From assembly GCF_932294415.1 (NCBI RefSeq), contig NC_065539.1, positions 50,363,501 to 50,427,500 of the forward strand: a stretch of 64,000 bases of DNA. Direction: 5' to 3'. Each line of letters begins with the position of its first letter. The first letter of the stretch is position 1. The notes below the pieces were generated by a model. That model had not been told where the DNA came from. It did no database searches and was given only the letters and a program-made list of their open reading frames with translations. This document shows positions 49,085 to 59,911 of this stretch, in pieces. Origin of the DNA: Quercus robur. Taxonomy: Eukaryota; Streptophyta; Magnoliopsida; Fagales; Fagaceae. Position numbers and translations under genes: made by a program.

Positions 49085-52000
49085 ATGGCTTCCGCTACAA
49101 CTACAAATGGTTCTACAACAGAGAATGCACCTTCTTCTTTTTCATAGGACTCACCAATGGATGATCTCTTGTTCTTGCACCATGCAGAAAGTCTAAGCAC
49201 AGTTCTTGTTACATAGCCCTTGATTGGTGGAGAAAATTACTCAACATGGACTCGAACTGTGAGGAAAGCTTTGCTTACCAAGAATAAATTGGGATTCATT
49301 GATGGTACTCTTACTCTCTCATCACCATTGGTGTCTTCTCCTTCAACTGTGCAAGCATGGTTCGGGTGTGACAACATGGTTGGCACTTGGTTAACCAATT
49401 CAGTCTCACCCAAATTTCAAGCAAGCATCATCTATGAAGACATTGCTTTAGAGATCTAGAATGATTTGAGGAATTTTTTTGCTCAAACCAATGGACCAAG
49501 AGTCTTCAATCTTCAAAAGGAGATTGCTGAGCTTCATCAAGGTGAGGTGTCTATAACTGATTTCTTTACTCAATTGAAGGTACTTTGGGATTAGTTACAA
49601 AATTTTAGTCCTTTCCCTTCATGCACTTGTGGAAAATGTGTATGCAACATAAATAAAAGGCTTAATGATTTATAAGCCAGAGAGTCAATAATGATGGGAT
49701 TAAATGAATCTTTCTCACAAGTTAGGACTCAAGTTTTGCTTATAGATCCAATTCCATCCCTTAGCAAGGTTTATTCTTTGTTAATTCAAGAGGAAACACA
49801 AAGATAAGTCATAAATCCATCTATTGTTAAGGTTGATTCCACTGCTCTAATTGCTAAAATGACAAGTGTTAATGCAAATCTTGGTGCCAATCTTGTTGGT
49901 AATGGTCTTGGTGGCAAGAGTAAGGACAAACCAACTCGTACTCATTGTGGTAAAACTAGTCACACAGCAAACAAGTGTTGTAGGTTGCATGGTTTCCCAC
50001 CTAGCTTCAAATTCAAGAATAAGACTGCAATGGCTCATCAAGTTTCAGTCTCTCAACCACAAGAATTGATGGCAAACACAAGCACTAGTAGCTCAATGTT
50101 TACTTCTGAACAATGTCAACAACTCCTAGCTTTGTTTGCTCATTGCTCTCCACTTGTTTCTGTAGTGCAAGGAAAGGAAGTACCCTTGACAAATGTAATG
50201 TCTTCTTCTACCACTGCTATGTCAGGTATCAATCTTTCTCATTCTGTTTTCTTTGCAAAAGTAGTGAACAGAAGGACTTTTAGTTCTGATACTTAGGTCA
50301 TTGATACTGGTGCTACTGACCACATTGTATGTTCAGTGAGTTTATTGTCTTCCATAACTGCTATTGCTAATACCATAGTTGAACAACCTAACGGGGAAAC
50401 TGCTTCAGTGACACACATTGGAACCATTGTTTTGTCTTCTTCCCTTACTCTCAATAATGTTCTATGTATGCCATCTTTCACATTTAATCTACTTCCTGTT
50501 AGTACTATTACTAAAACACAACCATGTTGCCTTGTTTTCTTTCTACCTTTTGTTTTGTTTAGGACCTTGCCTCTCGGAGAACGATTGGAGTGGGTCAACA
50601 ATTTGATGGATTATACCTGTTACAATCTAGTAGTCTTCAACAGACCTCTTCAACTGCTCTAGCTATATTTCTGGCCAGTCACAAACTCAGTACAACTTTC
50701 AATTCATTTTCAGCTACAACTACTTCCCATAGTACACTTTCATCTCTTTGGCACTTTAGATTAAGTCACCCCTTAGATTATGGGTTGCAAGCTTTGTCTC
50801 ATGTTTTTCCTTTCTTACAAAATTCTTGTAATAATACTTGTGGTATCTGTCCTTTGGCTAAATAGAAACGTTTGCCTTTTCCTTTTAATAATCACATAAG
50901 CAATTATGCTTTTGATCTTCTTCATATGGATGTTTGGGGACCTTATTCTACATCTACCTTGGATGCTTGCAAATACTTTTTCACTGTTGTTGATGATGCC
51001 ACTAGAGCAACTTGGGTTTACTTGATGAAAACTAAATTGTTGTTCAATCTCTTATCATTTCTTTTCATACTATGATTGTTACTAAATTTAATGTCAAAAT
51101 AAAGCAAATCAGAACTGACAATGCTTTAGAGTTCAACATGCCTAATTTCTTTAGTTTTGATGGTATTATACACCAACAAAGTTATGTGTATACTCCACAA
51201 CAAAATTCTGTTATAGAAAGAAAGCATTAGCACCTCCTTTCTATTGCCAAGGCTTTGCAATTTCAATCCAATTTCCCTATTCAGTTTTGGGGGGAATGTG
51301 TCTTAATTGCTGCCTATTTGATTAATAGGTTACCTTTTCCCTTATTAGATAATAAGACTCCTTTTGAACTTTTGTTTCATAAACCACCTTCTTATGATCA
51401 TTTAAGAGTGTTTGGTTGTGAATGCTTTACTTCTACCATTGTTGCAACTAGGAATGAGTTTGATCTTAGGTCCATAAGGTGTGTGTTCTTTGGTTATCCT
51501 TTTAATGTCAAGGGGTATAAGGTTTTTGACTTAGGGTTTGTTTGGAAACCATTTATTTTACTGAAATTGAAAACTTATTGCTGAAAGTACTATAGATAAA
51601 GATAAAAGTTAGTTGAAATAATACGGTGAGGCCTATGAATAGTACCAAAAAGTGCAGTGGGACCCATGAATAATAGAAAAATAAGTTAAATAGTAAAATA
51701 ATTTATAATTTTCATCCAAATCCAAACGCACACTTAAACTCTCATTTTGTTTTCATTTCAAGGCATGTTATCTTCCATGAATCAGTTTTTCCTTATAAGA
51801 CTTTTGTCTCTATTAGTATTGATTCTCCTCTTCCTTTTGATGATGTTCCTTCTCTCTCTACATCTCATTCCTCTCTTCCTACTTCTGTTTCTTCTAATTT
51901 GGATGACACTATTCTTTAAGTTCATCATGAGCTTGATGATGATTTTTTGCATGATGTTCCTGCTGAACCTCCTAAGCCCCTACTGATCCTATTCCTCTTA

Positions 52001-53504
52001 GATAGTCCACTAGAGTTCACAAAAAGACCTTCAAATCTTCAGGATTACCATTGTAACATGGTTACTTCCACTCCCACTACTAATGTTCTTCAATCAGGTA
52101 CTTCTCACCCCTTGTCTTCTCATCTTTTATATCAGTCCCTTTCTTCTTCCTTTAAGACCTTTTGTTGTTCTATCTCTTCTATTGTTGAACCCTCACATTA
52201 TTATCAAGCAATTACTAACCCAAAATGGCAGGAAGCTATGACTGCTGAAATGGCAGCTTTAGAAGCCAACAACACCTGGACCTTGATAACATGTGAACAA
52301 TGCATTTCTTCATGGGGATTTGACTAAAGAGGTCTATATGGCTCTTCCACTAGGGTTTCATAGCCAGGGGGAGTAGGTTTGTAGATTGAACAAGTCTCTT
52401 TATGGACTTAAGCAAGCTTCTAGACAATGGTTTGCCAAGTTCTCCACTACCTTGATTCAAGATTTGGGGTTTGTCCAATCCAAAGCTGATTACTCTCTAT
52501 TCACTAGACAGAAAGATCAGTCTTTCTTGATCATATTGGTTTATGTAGATGATGTTCTAGTGGCTAGTAACAACAAAGATGAAATTGAAGAATTCAAGTT
52601 GCTGTTGGATCAAAGGTTCAAAAATAAGGATTTGGGAGACTTGAGATATTTTCTTGGGCTTGAAGTTGCTAGATCAAATCAAGGAATAACCATATGTCAA
52701 AGGAAGTATGTTCTTGAGGTGTTAAATGATTCAGGATACTTAGGGTATAAGCTAGCGAAGACACCAATGGAGCAAAACATCAAATTAAGTAAGTATGAGG
52801 GAGAGGAACTTAAGGATCCAAGTTTGTATAGAAGGATGATTGAAAGATTGTTGTATTTGACCATTACTAGGCTAGACATTACCTATGCAGTTCATAGGTT
52901 GAGCCAATACATGGCTAAGCCTAGGAAACCTCACTTAGATGTTGTGTATAGGATACTGCAATATCTAAAGAATGAGCCAGGAAAAGGAATTCTATTTTCA
53001 TCAAAATGATAGTTACATGTGAAGGGGTTTGCAGATTTTGATTAGGCTGCATGCCCTAATACAAGAAGATCAGTGTGGTTATAGTATATTCATTGGTGAC
53101 TCACTAGTTTCATGGAAATCAAAAAAGCATTGCACAGTGTCTAAGTCTTCAGTAGAGGCAGAATATAGGGCTATGGCTATGGCTACATGTGAGATAGTTT
53201 GGCTGTTATACTTTCTAAAAGACATTGCAGTTCAACAAAATAGAGAAGCTTTGTTGTTCTATGATAGTTAGGCTGCCTTACATATTGGATCAAATCCAGT
53301 ATTTCATGAAAGGACCAAGCATATTGAGATTGATTGTCATGTAGTAAGGGATAAGGTGCTTGAAAAGGTCATCAAGGTAATTCATGTTAGAACACATTGT
53401 CAACTTGCTGATTTACTGACCAAGGCACTCAGTTTCAATCAATTTTCAAGTTTGGTTTGTAAAATGGGGATGATCAATATTCATTCCGCAGTTTCCCTTT
53501 AGGG
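49085..53504 (+). pseudogene. Copia gag-pol polyprotein, degenerate
   Basis: Domains in order: gag N-terminus (about 49205-49460, GGENYSTWTRTVRKALL) and central gag; a zinc knuckle (about 49930-49985) reading THCGKTSHTANKC, with its first Cys lost; protease VIDTGATDHIV (50299); GAG-pre-integrase LWHFRLSHP (50748); integrase DVWGPY, VDDATR, RTDNALEF and NSVIERKH (50915-51230); RT with [10 protein letters not shown] and YVDDVLVAS (52395-52570); and RNase H KSSVEAEYRAMA, then LADLLTKAL (53140-53440). Many in-frame stops, several TAG, break it. The RT lacks about 75 residues between NNTWTLI and NAFLHGDL (near 52280-52300). The internal element cannot make active protein. Confidence 0.92.
51534..51733 (-). 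mobile_element. Tourist-like MITE, copy 3, inside the copia integrase region (200 bp)
   Basis: Ends are GGGTTTGTTTGGAAACC and, inward from the right, GTGTGCGTTTGGATTTGG. TTA lies on both sides (51531-51533 and 51734-51736). The interior is the reverse complement of the copies at 8635-8835 and 8995-9196. Confidence 0.82.
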
Positions 53505-53512
53505 GGGGGGGG
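53499..53512 (+). promoter_or_regulatory. Polypurine tract of the copia element
   Basis: TTTAGGGGGGGGGG ends directly before the 3' LTR; it primes plus-strand DNA synthesis in copia elements. Confidence 0.85.
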
Positions 53513-53856
53513 TATCAAAATGCAAGGAAGAATCATGAGAAGCATGAAGACAACTTGACAGAATTAGCAACAAGGAAAGCTACAGAATTGAAGAAAGAAG
53601 GATAGGCAACAAAAAAACAACAATAGCTTAAGGGACTAAACTATGTGTAGCTTTGTATTTGTATTTATCAGTTGAGTAGTTAGTTATGACACATGAGAAA
53701 GGTTGTTAAAGTGTAGTTTCACACGTGTAAGGTTATTAAGTTAGTTTTTCACCTTAGCAATTAGTTTTCTTCTCTATTTTGGCTTCTCTGATTGTATATA
53801 AGTGGTACAGTTTCTGATTAATTCAATTGAGAAAGTTTTCCCTCAGTTTTTTGATA
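53513..53856 (+). repeat. 3' LTR of the copia element
   Basis: Starts TATCAAAATGCAAGG and ends TTTTTTGATA. It differs from the 5' LTR by scattered substitutions and a few short indels (for example an extra GGCAACAAAAAAAC stretch), which would allow dating. Confidence 0.9.
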
Positions 53857-54364
53857 GTAATGGCGTCATTGTCTCAACAAATTCCCCTTCTTGGTACAAT
53901 GGTAAAGGTTGAAGCACTAGCAGCAAGGAAACCTTTCGAAATTGCCCATGACTGTGGTCTTGACAGAGTGATCCTTGAGGGAGATTGCAAGGTTCTCATG
54001 AAAACTCTACAAAGCGGCTCCAAGTCCCTGGCACAGTTTGGAAAAATAGCAAAGGATGTAAACTTTTTTGCTTCTTTTTTCTGAGATGTAAGTTTCTCTT
54101 AAATATGTAGAAATTGTAACTCTGTTTCTCATTCGTTTGCAAGAAGAGCAATCCAATCATCTCAATTATTAGTTTCGATGGAGGATGTTCCTCTAGGTGT
54201 TGAACATGTCCTAAGGGCTGATTTAAGAAGCCTTCTTAAATAATAAATCTTGACCTTTTTCTCAAAAAAAAAAAAAAAAAACCTACCTCGTATAATTTTA
54301 GTGAACTCATAAATTTTGAGTCAAATCTTATAGCTAAATTACAAATTACACTCTCTAACTTTGT

Positions 54365-54737
54365 CAGAAAGAATTCTAAAGCCTTCCTTTGTGGTTACCT
54401 TGGAGTTACTTGTAGCTAGAAGAGCAATGCAATTTATGCAAGAGAATGATCTCCATTAGTCCATCTTTGAAGACAATTCTGAGATCGTTATAAATTCTCT
54501 ACAGCATGGTGATATGTTTTAATTCACCCTTCTTTTGGCCATTTAGTAAAAGATATTTTGTCTTATGTTAGCTTTTTTCAAAACTTTTCCTTCTCTCATA
54601 CCATTAAGCAAGGCAATGCAGTAGAACATACTTTAGCTTGGAAAGCAAGATTTTCTTTTCTGTTGTTAATTGGAATAAAGTATATTCCTCTTGACAGAAA
54701 TAATGTTGTGCTTACTGATTTACTAGTTATTCAATGA
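54365..54737 (+). pseudogene. Second RNase H-like (RVT_3) relic
   Basis: In plus-strand frames interrupted by stops one reads VTLELLVARRAMQFMQEND, then SIFEDNSEIVINSLQHGDMF, and, after a frameshift, SHTIKQGNAVEHTLAWKARF. These follow the RNase H-like consensus (E-LAARRA, EGDSE, GN-VAH-LA). It lies 130 bp after the first relic and is independent of it, since the same part of the domain is repeated. Confidence 0.65.
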
Positions 54738-55449
54738 TACCTTGATTCTAAATTTTAAATAAATTAAAAAACCTTTGACCGAAATTCAAATTGTTATTTA
54801 ACGTAATCTTAATTACTACTTTCATTAAAGTATTTTTGATGTTTTAAAAATAAAAATAAATCAACATATATATAGTTTGATATTAACAATTACTAGATAA
54901 ATTGTTAATTACTTTACTGATTGCCAGTCTATTTTCCGATACTTTCTAAGCTTTAATTCTTAAATCCTTTTCCTCTTCCAAAAAAAAAAAAAAAATCTTA
55001 AATCCTTCCAAGCTTTTTAACACCAAGGCTTTTGAAGCTGCAAGGCCGCCTTTGGATGTCATGTCAATCATGTCATGTAGTCAAAATTTGGGAAAACGGA
55101 GGTGTCATCAGTTTCATCAAAAGATCGAGCACCGGTGCAAACTACTGCTCCTAATCCATGCACTTACACACCATAAATGAAGAAAAACGGAGCTTTAGGC
55201 ATTTGGTTTGGTCTTGTGGTGAGTTGCTATATTCAGTTCTAGTTGCGAAGATTTTATTACCTAGATTTGGAATCAATTGTAGCAGATGAAGAAAATAAAA
55301 AAAAATTATGGTTTATTAGCCCTGCCGATTGATAAAATGTTGTTGTTATTGTTGTTATCTCTCTCTCTCTCAAACATTCACTTGATCTCTAACCCTTTGG
55401 AGTGGTCAATTGATGAGAGTATTGAGAGGTTATTGTATTGTCTTTGTTC

Positions 55450-55708
55450 ATGATTTCTGTTTCTAGGTCCAAGCCTTTAGAAGAGGATCTAAAGGCTATT
55501 AGTTCTATCATCTTTGATATTAAGAGTCTAGCTAAGTACTCTACTTGTTCTAGATTTTGCTTGGGTTAATCGCTGTAATTATGCTACTCATACAGCCGCT
55601 AAGCTCGCTTTAAATTCCTGTTTCTGTGTTGTTTTTAATAAGGGTAACCTTCCTCCTGACTCTTTTCGTAAGGAAGATTGCTCACTCTGTTCTGTCCTGT
55701 TTTATTAA
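55450..55708 (+). pseudogene. Third RNase H-like (RVT_3) C-terminal relic
   Basis: One frame gives IIFDIKSLAKYSTCSRFCLG, and after a one-base shift WVNRCNYATHTAAKLALNSC and NLPPDSFRKEDCSLCSVLFY followed by a stop. This is the typical C-terminal end (NR-N--AH-AAKLA) of plant RNase H-like genes. The N-terminal half is absent. Confidence 0.6.
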
Positions 55709-56394
55709 TACCATTGCAGATTATCAACAAAAGAAAAAAGTTTGCAGAAGTTGCAATGAAAAAGTTTCCTACTTTTTTCTACAGGTTTAAGTTTTGGAAC
55801 AATTTTAGATCTTCCTGAATAATTGAGTTTCATGAGGGAATAGAGCTAAACGTGTCCCCATAACGTGTAAGAGAGACTCATATAAATGAGTCCTTGTGAG
55901 AAGCTTATCCACACCGCTAACCCCAGCCAAATTAATTCTGTTTTCTAAAAATGAACATCATTTCCAACATATATAGATGCATGTGTATGGATTGGGATAT
56001 AATTATGCGACAGTACTCTGTGTGAGCAAAAAGTGCACCAAGAAGAAATGCTTAAATCATGTGTGTCCTGTTTGGATTGTTTTGCAAAATAGTGATACAG
56101 TCCATGACTTATTTTAGACACCTAAGCAGGAGAGTTGCATACTGAAAGTTATTATTATTTTTGGTTAATGTCAGGTTTTATTCAGCTTTTTTCGATTTGA
56201 ATTATAAAACATTTCCAGTGGCTTTCAGTTCGGTTGGGAGTTCAATTGATGTGGTATATCAGGTGAAAATGAATGCTGCAACAGATGTTGAAATTAGTGT
56301 TCTGAGCGTGTGTTCCAGAGGACCAAAGGCATTGGGTATAGTCATTCTGCTAGAAGTAATTCAATTGAGTGTGTTGTGCAGATAGCACCCCAGG
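55709..56394. other. Intergenic DNA, no gene recognised
   Basis: Short unassigned frames only (for example 56161-56385). No element ends were recognised. Confidence 0.4.
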
Positions 56395-58850
56395 ACTCAA
56401 ATCAATAACAGTAAATAAGCGGAAATTAAATAACAAGCACACACAATAGAACACAAGAATTTACATGGTTCGGCAAACTGCCTACCTCCACGGAGACGAC
56501 GGAGAAATTTCACTATAAAATTAGGGAGATACAATAGTGCACAATAACACTCTCAAGAAATCCAAATCCCAGTACACCCTAACTTTCTCTCACCCACAAG
56601 ACAAGAAAACTCTATTCTTCTTCTTCTGCGGCTGCTAGGTTTTTAGGAATTTCTCTCATCTCTATCTCTAACAAATCATCATCAGTAGGCTTATAGCCTA
56701 GCCTAAAAGGTGGTGTGGTAGCAAGAATTATTGGGTCTTGAACATTAGGCTTCTTCATGGTTCTCCCTAAATTCATCCCCGGAAGATAATTCATTTTTCT
56801 CATCATTGCTACCACATTGTTGTTGTTGTAGGGAGCAAAGTCCATTAGGATCTTCTTCTCTTCTTCTTCTCTTCTTTCAAAGCTAGGCCTCTCAATCTCA
56901 AAGCCATCCAAGGTCAATGGCTCTTTCTCAAAATCAATACCAAAGATGGGCTTGGGTGTACTCAAAGTATCGCCATATATGGTTACAATAGCTCCTTTAT
57001 TTGGAAACCAAACCATTTGGTATAGAGATGAAGGTACGACCTCTATGTCATGAATCGATGATTGTCCAAGAAGCATACTGAAGTATGATGCTATGTCAGT
57101 ACTTGAAACTCCACCTTCTTGATCATCGGCCCTATAGTGAGCTCTAGTGTTATGGCTCCCAAGACCTTTCTTCTACTATTGTCATATGCCCTTACATGCT
57201 GATCAGTAGGCACAAAGTTTTCAATGCTTAGATCCAAGCAATTTGTAGTCTCTAAAGGACACACATTTAAGGCACTTCAATAATCTATTAAAACCATCGG
57301 GATTCTCTTGCCCATAGCATCTACCGTAATATGCAACAAGTTGTTATGGTGTTTCCCCTTCTTTGTCAAATCCTTGTCAAAGTAGGAAATAGGGAGCTCC
57401 CTATTTATGGACCCGATCATAGCATTCAGATCTTGGGGAGTTGTAGTTGTAGGGACTTGGATTTGGTTGAGAAGGTCTACTAGGTTTTGATGGTGTTTGT
57501 ATGAGGCCATGAGTAGACCCCACAAGGATATGTTGGCTTATGTCTTCTGTAGTTGCTTTAGGACCTCATCTTCTTTGGCAGGTGTTTGTTGGTGGGATTT
57601 ATTCAAGGCTTCTACCTAGTTGTCTGTCTCCAAATGTGGGGGTTTGAAGTGTCTCCCCCCCCTTGTGATGTGGGCAATTCTTTTTGGGTCATTAGGATTG
57701 GTATCTTGGGGTTTGAAGTGTCTCCCCCCATTTGTGGATGTTTGATTATTTACTTGGGGTTTGAAGTGTCTCCCTTCATTTGTGGATGTTGAGTAATTCT
57801 TGGGTTCTGGTACTTCTTCATTCCATATATCATATCCTATGGTGGTGGTGGATGTCCTATCCATCAGTTCTTCCCGTGTCATCAAAAAGCATTCAGGTAG
57901 GTCATGGATCAATTCAGATGAGTCTTCTTTACATTCTTTTTCAATCATCAAGCAATTAATCCTTGGTCCTTTCCCAAAATTGTGATTGGGTAAGGGATTA
58001 TTAGTGATGCTAGGCCTTGTAGGTGGCGCAATCACCTTGCTATCTATTAGGTTTTGAATTGCATGATGAAGGCCAAAACAATAATCAGTATTATGGCCAG
58101 GGCCTTGATGGTAGGCGCATCTCTTATTCACATCAAACCTTAAGGGTAGCGGGTTTGGAATTGGTCTTGGGTCTAAGGGTTTCAACAATCCTTTTGCTTT
58201 TAACTTGTTAAACACTTGGCTCATAGACATATATAACTCATGAAACTCCCTCTTGGATCTAGGCCTTTGTGATACTTGCACGGGTGTTATGGGTGCAATT
58301 GGCTGATAAGTATCATTTTTATGGATATTAGAAACTTTTGCAACTTTAGAACTAGATCCTACATTCTTTTTAAACCTCGGTGGGTTGTCATTCTTTATAG
58401 TGCCATTATTTATTGCATCCTTAATTTAGGTTCCAGTAGCAATCAAAGCTTTAAAATTAGGAAAATATTGTGCAAACTAGTACTTATGGTATGCAGGTAA
58501 TAAATTCTTTACAACTATGGCTAACTGTTCTTTTTCACTTGGCCTATTCATCATTTGTGCTGCCTTGGCTCTCCACTTGGTAATGAAAGTAGAGAAGGAT
58601 TCTTTCGGCTCTTGTTTAGTGGTCTCGAGATCTCTCCTTGTTACGTCCACTTCTATGTTGTATTTGTATTGCTTGTGAAACTCTCGGCAGATGTCTTCCC
58701 AACTTCTGGCTCTAGCATCATCCAAGTTGAGGATCCACCTAAGAGTGGCTCCGGTCTGAGTGTTTTGGAACATTTGAGCAAGTACTTCTCCGGTAGCACC
58801 TAGGGGTTGCATGGCCCTCATATACATCTTCAAATGGGACTTTGGGCAGC
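56395..58850 (-). pseudogene. Ty3/gypsy gag-protease polyprotein relic
   Basis: Reading on the minus strand from 58833: retrotransposon gag (GATLRWILNLDDARARSWED, SFSTFITKWRAKAAQMMNRP), then a linker, a zinc-finger-like CAYHQGPGHNTDYCFGLHHA (58130-58070), and three repeats of GGRHFKPQ/P (57790-57620). Then comes the aspartic-protease region (HITVDAMGKRIPMVLIDY, where the usual DSG-type catalytic site reads IDYxSA with a stop) and a downstream linker ending near 56612 (GDTLSTPKPIFGIDFEKEPL, MRKMNYLPGMNLGR). Several stops and frameshifts break it. RT, RNase H and integrase are absent. The region 56395-56611 contains TTACATGGTTCGGCAAACTG, non-coding retroelement sequence. The element is truncated at both ends. 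Confidence 0.8.
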
Positions 58851-58854
58851 CGGT

Positions 58855-59005
58855 CCCTAGGTTCTATGCACTATTCACGGGACCTGCAAGGACAGAAAAA
58901 TGCAAATGTAACTTTAAAATTGGGCCCCATAGGCACTATTCATAGTATAAAAATTATTTTATTATAGTGTTTTCAGTAATAAGCAGTATCTAAACAAACC
59001 CTACA
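58855..59005 (-). mobile_element. Possible MITE fragment (GGGTTTGTTTAGATAC end)
   Basis: On the minus strand a TIR-like GTAGGGTTTGTTTAGATACT is followed by sequence resembling a dispersed MITE (ACTGAAAACACTATAATAAA, ACTATGAATAGTGCC). It abuts the end of the gypsy relic at about 58850. A matching second end was not resolved. Confidence 0.35.
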
Positions 59006-59049
59006 TATATAAAGTAATTTATAAACAGAAACAATCACGCCAGAGCTCT

Positions 59050-59190
59050 TTGGCTCTCTCTCTCTCAATCAAGCGCAGGCCATTTTCAGGAAGGATTAGA
59101 TTGGCCGTTCATCTACTGAGCACATCGACGAAAGGAAGTGCCTTTGCAAATGCCGCTGATCGAAGCCCATTTTCAAGTGCCGTATCTGTG
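59050..59190 (+). pseudogene. Possible isolated first exon of a mitochondrial-protein gene
   Basis: The stretch reads ALSLSIKRRPFSGRIRLAVH, then LLSTSTKGSAFANAADRSPF, an Arg/Ser-rich sequence with almost no acidic residues, as in mitochondrial presequences. It ends at AGTGCC/GTATCTGT, a possible donor. It starts with TTG where ATG is expected, and no downstream exon was recognised. It may be a captured or dead exon. Confidence 0.25.
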
Positions 59191-59289
59191 GGTTTGATTG
59201 TTCTAGTTAGCTTTTTGGGACTGTGTGGGATTGGTTTGGTTTCTTTGGTTGTGGACATTCTTATCATTTCTTACTTGTTATTTTAGTTG

Positions 59290-59910
59290 AATCTTGAAAT
59301 GGGTATTGGCTTATGTGCTTGTTTTTATACATTATTGTTCTTGGCTTCGAATTATTAGTATTATTTTTAATTTATTTTCTGTTGAATAATTTTAACATGA
59401 ACATTTGCTTAAATTTTTGACATAAGTATGGTAATAAATGTGTTTAAAATTGGTTTCTTTCAATTCTGTCACAAAGAGAGTCAAAATTTAATAAGTTGTA
59501 TATTGTGAAGGTATTCCTTAAAACAGGTGGGTGGGTGCTTTGAGTTTGGATCTTGAAAAATGAATAAAGAAATAAATAATATGTAAAATCAAATAGAGTC
59601 TGGTATGAATGTTCAACAATGCCGAATGGGTGCAAAAGCTAATACAAAACCTTGAATTCTCTCATAGTCCATGTGACAAAGAAACTGTCTTTTTCAATTT
59701 CAATACAAAATTGCTTTTGTTAACTTGTGGACAACGGTTATACTAATGAAGAAAAAAATCCATGTTTAGTGGAAAATTCGTAGTGTTGAAAAGTTAAGTA
59801 AGGAGGGGTTATTGACAGATTTCATCAATGTGTAAACATATCTGAAATTGCTCTTCCTTCTCATTATTTAAGTATGAGTGATAAGCAAGGGGGTGTGAAA
59901 CTAAACAATC
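59290..59910. other. AT-rich 5' flank of the second S-domain receptor gene
   Basis: No coding exon. CTCATTATTTAAGTATG (59860-59876) is a TATA-like stretch about 45 bases before the ATG at 59912, and may be the old promoter. It is not obviously similar to the promoter of the intact gene at 10649. Confidence 0.35.
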
Positions 59911-59911
59911 A

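Larger units (their letters stand above)
48657..53856 (+). mobile_element. Ty1/copia LTR retrotransposon, full-length but degenerate
   Basis: The LTRs are 48657-48984 and 53513-53856, about 0.33 kb and highly similar. They begin TATCA and end TGATA (right) or TAATA (left), so ends are TA...TA instead of TG...CA. Flanking 5-mers are GTCAT (48652-48656) and GTAAT (53857-53861). A primer-binding site for initiator tRNA-Met and a polypurine tract of G (53502-53512) abut the LTRs. The 4.5-kb interior has gag, protease, integrase, RT and RNase H in copia order, all broken. A MITE interrupts it at 51534-51733. It lies within an RNase H-like relic. Confidence 0.92.
48520..54240 (+). pseudogene. RNase H-like (RVT_3) relic split by a copia insertion
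   Basis: The left part (48520-48656) reads RPNRAWQPPPKYWYKINVNG, the start of a plant RNase H-like domain (consensus KLNVDGA). The right part (from 53857) reads VMASLSQQIPLLG, VEALAARKPFEIAHDCGL and RVILEGDCKVLMKTLQSG, with the conserved E-LA and EGD motifs. Removing the copia element and one copy of its 5-bp duplication rejoins the frame. About ten residues around the usual GVVIRD are missing at the junction, so it was already damaged. Stops follow near 54083. Such domains occur in LINE-derived and stand-alone plant genes; it is inactive here. Confidence 0.7.
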
